From contig JBLGEO010000058.1 of the NCBI GenBank assembly GCA_047445235.1, positions 1 to 6,749 on the forward strand: a DNA stretch of 6,749 nt, in the 5' to 3' direction. The notes under the pieces were generated by a model that was given only the letters and a program-made list of their open reading frames with translations, had not been told where the DNA came from and searched no databases. Shown here piece after piece: positions 4,788-6,749 of this stretch. How positions within the stretch are numbered: the first letter of the stretch is position 1; each line of letters begins with the position of its first letter. The stretch is from JBDSRX01 sp047445235 (GTDB lineage Bacteria > Patescibacteriota > Dojkabacteria > J137). The translations under genes were made by a program, and so were the position numbers.

Positions 4788-6039
4788 CAAGAGTTGCGAG
4801 AGTTTTTTGTGGAAGCTTTAGTTTTCTTGGAGTAAAGACGATTAAGAATGCAGATATTACGAGAACGGCTAATCCAATAATTGAAAATGCAATATAATAG
4901 CCAGCCTTATCTGCTAAGAATCCCGCTAGAAGAGGCCCAATTACATAACCTATTGAAGTATTTGCTCTTGTAATGGCTGTTACATGTAATCTACTTGTTC
5001 CTGCTCTATCTGTTATATCACTATACACTGCCTCGTTTAAAGGCCAGGTAAAAGATAAGAACAAACCAAGAAGTAATATCAAGAATAAGACAAAGATAAT
5101 ATTTTGTTGCACTAGAAATATACACGCCATAGATATACCTGCAAGTAAAAGTCCCACCTCTGATATTACTTTCTTATGCTGTGTAATTTTTAATTTCGAT
5201 AAGATAATTGCACCTGGAATTGTAGGAATAATAAAAATTACAACAACTAGCCAGTCTAACCCAGCATCACCAAGAACTTTTTCTCCAAATAGTGGTCCTA
5301 TTGTCCAGAATGTAGCACTTATAAATGTCATAGCAAGGCCTACTACAATTGGAGGCCAAATTCTTTTTAAAAGTACAAACCAGTAAATCAACTCTTTAGA
5401 AATACTCATTTTTAACTCTTCTTCTATAACTTCAATCTTCTTTCCTCGGTTCTCACTGGAAATAAGTAATATTGCAAATATTAAAGCCATAATATCTAAC
5501 GCAACAATAATAGTAGCAGAGTTAACTAATGTTTCGTGCACAAGCAACGAGCCTACTATCGGTCCAACTAAAGAACCTACTCCTGTAATGATAGAAACCA
5601 ACCCCCAGTCCTTTGAGAAAGATTCTCTATTTTCAGTGCTTATAACAAAACTCTGTTGCGTAAAGGATAGGAATTCGTAGTAAATTCCCCACATTATGGA
5701 AGCTATTATGAAGATAATTATTGAACTGAATGCAATTCCTAAGTTAACCGATATTGGGAATGTAACAGCAAAAAAAATTCCAGCTATTAATAAAAATTTC
5801 CAAGTTTTCCTCTGAAATAACTGAGGGAATATTAAATCACATGATAAGCCGGCCATTGAAGATAATGCCATTACTATTCCAACAAGAGTATTGGAGTTTA
5901 AATTATTCTCAACAACTAATGGGAAGTAGTAAGACATTATTGAATCTGCAAATAGTACTAGGAAAATAGTTGCAAGAAATATATAGAAAGGTCGAATTGT
6001 AACTAACTTTTTATACGGCTGGAATGTAATTAATCTCAT
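4780..6039 (-). CDS. Major facilitator superfamily transporter, 12 membrane helices
   Basis: A 419-residue inner-membrane secondary transporter of the MFS type; the substrate cannot be told from sequence. Hydrophobic segments fall at about 17-37, 52-70, 82-100, 104-122, 147-166, 174-194, 229-249, 262-281, 291-309, 314-332, 355-375 and 380-402. A charged cytosolic loop (ENRGKKIEVIEEELKMS, 196-212) separates the two six-helix halves. Helix 5 carries GVGSLVGPIVGSLL (153-166), which matches MFS motif C (GxxxGPxxGG-like), a feature common in drug/proton antiporters. A related pattern, GYVIGPLLAGFLADKAGY (364-381), appears in the second half. The canonical motif A loop between helices 2 and 3 is weak (FPQLFQRKTWK). 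Efflux is therefore a reasonable but unproved guess. The gene has its own likely promoter and overlaps the 122-aa gene downstream. No frameshift or truncation is seen. Confidence 0.92.
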   Translation of the reverse strand: MRLITFQPYKKLVTIRPFYIFLATIFLVLFADSIMSYYFPLVVENNLNSNTLVGIVMALSSMAGLSCDLIFPQLFQRKTWKFLLIAGIFFAVTFPISVNLGIAFSSIIIFIIASIMWGIYYEFLSFTQQSFVISTENRESFSKDWGLVSIITGVGSLVGPIVGSLLVHETLVNSATIIVALDIMALIFAILLISSENRGKKIEVIEEELKMSISKELIYWFVLLKRIWPPIVVGLAMTFISATFWTIGPLFGEKVLGDAGLDWLVVVIFIIPTIPGAIILSKLKITQHKKVISEVGLLLAGISMACIFLVQQNIIFVLFLILLLGLFLSFTWPLNEAVYSDITDRAGTSRLHVTAITRANTSIGYVIGPLLAGFLADKAGYYIAFSIIGLAVLVISAFLIVFTPRKLKLPQKTLATLDA

Positions 6040-6059
6040 AATTGTTTATTAACTTTATT

Positions 6060-6087
6060 ATTCTAAACAATCTGAGAATTTTTACAA
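6060..6087 (-). promoter_or_regulatory. Predicted promoter of the MFS gene
   Basis: On the minus strand, TTGTAA (6082-6087), a 16-base spacer and TAGAAT (6060-6065) lie 20 bases before the ATG at 6039. This implies a leader of about 13 bases with no Shine-Dalgarno sequence. It sits immediately after the stop of the ParB-like gene, so the transporter may be transcribed separately even if read-through occurs. Confidence 0.5.
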
Positions 6088-6092
6088 GAAAT

Positions 6093-6380
6093 TTACATAA
6101 AGTATGGATTCTCCACAATAGTAACTTCAATATAGTGATCTTCAGAGTGTTCGCCTGTTGAAAACTCTACTTCCTTCATCTTCCGGTAGTACCTATGATG
6201 ACCATTATTAATTAGGAGTTTTCCATTATCAACAAATGCCTCTATCGGTGCATTTCGAAAGCTAGGTCTTCCATCATCTTTTTGAGTTGGAACTAACGAA
6301 CTTAACTTAACCCTATAAGTGTTTCCAACTTCGTACCTTGTATCTGATGAAACTTCATGAAGTTCTGCCATCATTTTCAT
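6093..6380 (-). CDS. Stand-alone ParB/sulfiredoxin-fold protein (95 aa)
   Basis: A short protein that looks like a minimal ParB N-terminal/sulfiredoxin-type domain. Seen: a strand and anchor segment TYRVKLSSLVPTQ (21-33), matching the opening V-x-(I/L)-x-x-L-x-P of the fold; APIEAFVDNGKLLINNGHHRYYRKMK (44-69), matching the PI.V...G...I.dGhHR core with GHHR at 60-63; and a closing strand YIEVTIVENPYF (83-94). In this superfamily the G-x-H-R loop binds nucleotides or phosphate. There is no helix-turn-helix or dimerisation domain as in chromosome-partitioning ParB, so it is not a ParA-partner ParB. The ATG at 6380 gives MKMMAEL; ATGs at 6374 and 6371 are possible alternatives, and no ribosome site decides between them. 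It lies between the partial gene at the right edge and the MFS gene, all on the same strand. Nuclease, nucleotide-binding and antitoxin-like roles all remain open. Confidence 0.7.
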   Translation of the reverse strand: MKMMAELHEVSSDTRYEVGNTYRVKLSSLVPTQKDDGRPSFRNAPIEAFVDNGKLLINNGHHRYYRKMKEVEFSTGEHSEDHYIEVTIVENPYFM

Positions 6381-6387
6381 TAAAAGA

Positions 6388-6427
6388 TCTAGGACATTAT
6401 TACAATAATTGATTGTAGATTCTAGGA
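6388..6427. repeat. Direct repeats flanking a hairpin upstream of the ParB-like gene
   Basis: TCTAGGA occurs at 6388-6394 and 6421-6427, exactly 33 bases apart, about three helical turns. Between them lies a perfect six-pair inverted repeat, TACAAT/ATTGTA (6401-6406 and 6412-6417), with a 5-base centre. The group is 8 to 47 bases before the start codon at 6380, where a promoter would be expected, so it may be an operator or a structured leader. No clean -35/-10 pair could be assigned here. Confidence 0.4.
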
Positions 6428-6454
6428 TTTATCTGTATTTTTTTAGATTAACCA

Positions 6455-6749
6455 TTAAGCTTCTACTACTTGACTAAAGTATAATGTCGCAAATATCTTC
6501 CCTTCATCGTTTACTGTATAGTTTACAAAAGAGTATTCTACATTCAACATTGCAAATTGACTAACTTCCTGTTTTATTACATCTTCATATTCAACCTGAC
6601 AAGTTACTTTGAAGTTTTCACCAGGAGTCACTTTCGATAAGTCAAAAGTCATACCATCTAAATAGCCACTGACTTGTCTATAAGGCCCTTCTTTTTCAGC
6701 AAAAGTTGGAAGTGCTGGCATATCAGCTGGTCTCCAATCCTCATTAAAT
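6455..6749 (-). CDS. Beta-rich protein of unknown function, 5' end off the right edge
   Basis: I do not recognise this protein. An ATG at 6721 would give 88 residues, but the frame stays open to the window edge and the upstream codons read as plausible coding sequence (FNEDWRPAD), so I annotate it as partial, with at least 98 residues visible. A GGAG ten bases before the ATG at 6721 leaves that start possible. The visible part alternates like a small beta-sandwich: YRQVSGYLDGMTFDLSKV, a turn TPGENF, then KVTCQVEYEDVIKQEVSQFAMLNVEYSFVNYTV and a last strand KIFATLYFSQVVEA. There are no membrane segments and only one cysteine. It ends 74 bases before the ParB-like gene on the same strand, so the two may share a transcript. 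A structural or ligand-binding role is possible, but nothing specific supports either. Confidence 0.65.
   Translation of the reverse strand, partial: FNEDWRPADMPALPTFAEKEGPYRQVSGYLDGMTFDLSKVTPGENFKVTCQVEYEDVIKQEVSQFAMLNVEYSFVNYTVNDEGKIFATLYFSQVVEA

Noticed and set aside
4788..4790. TTG start for the small gene downstream of the MFS transporter
   Set aside because: The adjacent ATG at 4787 is a better codon and makes the standard stop/start overlap; the TTG adds only one residue.
4973..5386. 137-codon plus-strand frame inside the MFS gene
   Set aside because: It is antisense to a strongly hydrophobic 12-helix transporter and has no recognisable domain or start signal.

Overview
The window looks like chromosomal DNA from an AT-rich bacterium (roughly one third G+C by eye), with compact genes and the standard genetic code (TGA, TAA and TAG all used as stops). 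The short housekeeping proteins and the SHMT sequence style (SEGYPGARYYEG) suggest Patescibacteria/CPR, perhaps near Dojkabacteria or Microgenomates. This is an inference; no rRNA or ribosomal protein is present to anchor it. No tRNA, rRNA, CRISPR array, insertion sequence or prophage gene was found.

Layout, left to right: (1) the N-terminal 161 codons of a SecD-like protein-export subunit on the minus strand, cut by the left edge; (2) a divergent small helical protein of unknown function (86 aa, plus strand); (3) a 159-bp gap between convergent genes that holds overlapping inverted repeats and a short direct repeat; (4) a minus-strand 348-aa Fic-fold protein whose catalytic motif is destroyed but whose C-terminal winged helix is intact; (5) glyA (serine hydroxymethyltransferase), minus strand; (6) htpX (membrane zinc protease of family M48), plus strand, divergent from glyA; (7) a minus-strand group made of a partial beta-rich protein at the right edge, a stand-alone ParB/sulfiredoxin-fold protein, a 12-helix MFS transporter, and a small cytosolic protein whose start overlaps the transporter stop and which ends one base from htpX.

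The complete genes do not form one obvious pathway. SecD and HtpX both serve membrane protein export and quality control, but they are not adjacent. The best evidence for functional coupling is the MFS gene with its overlapping downstream partner. The ParB-like gene and the partial gene lie upstream on the same strand and may belong to the same group, although a separate promoter can be read in front of the MFS gene.

Two themes recur. First, none of the seven starts with a readable upstream region has a good Shine-Dalgarno sequence, and two have a -10-like hexamer only 6-8 bases before the ATG (a third, weaker one is at 11 bases), which points to leaderless or nearly leaderless transcripts. 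Second, several upstream regions carry palindromes or helically phased direct repeats that look like operators. The most interesting protein is the Fic pseudoenzyme fused to a winged helix, which is more likely a regulator than an AMP-transferase.
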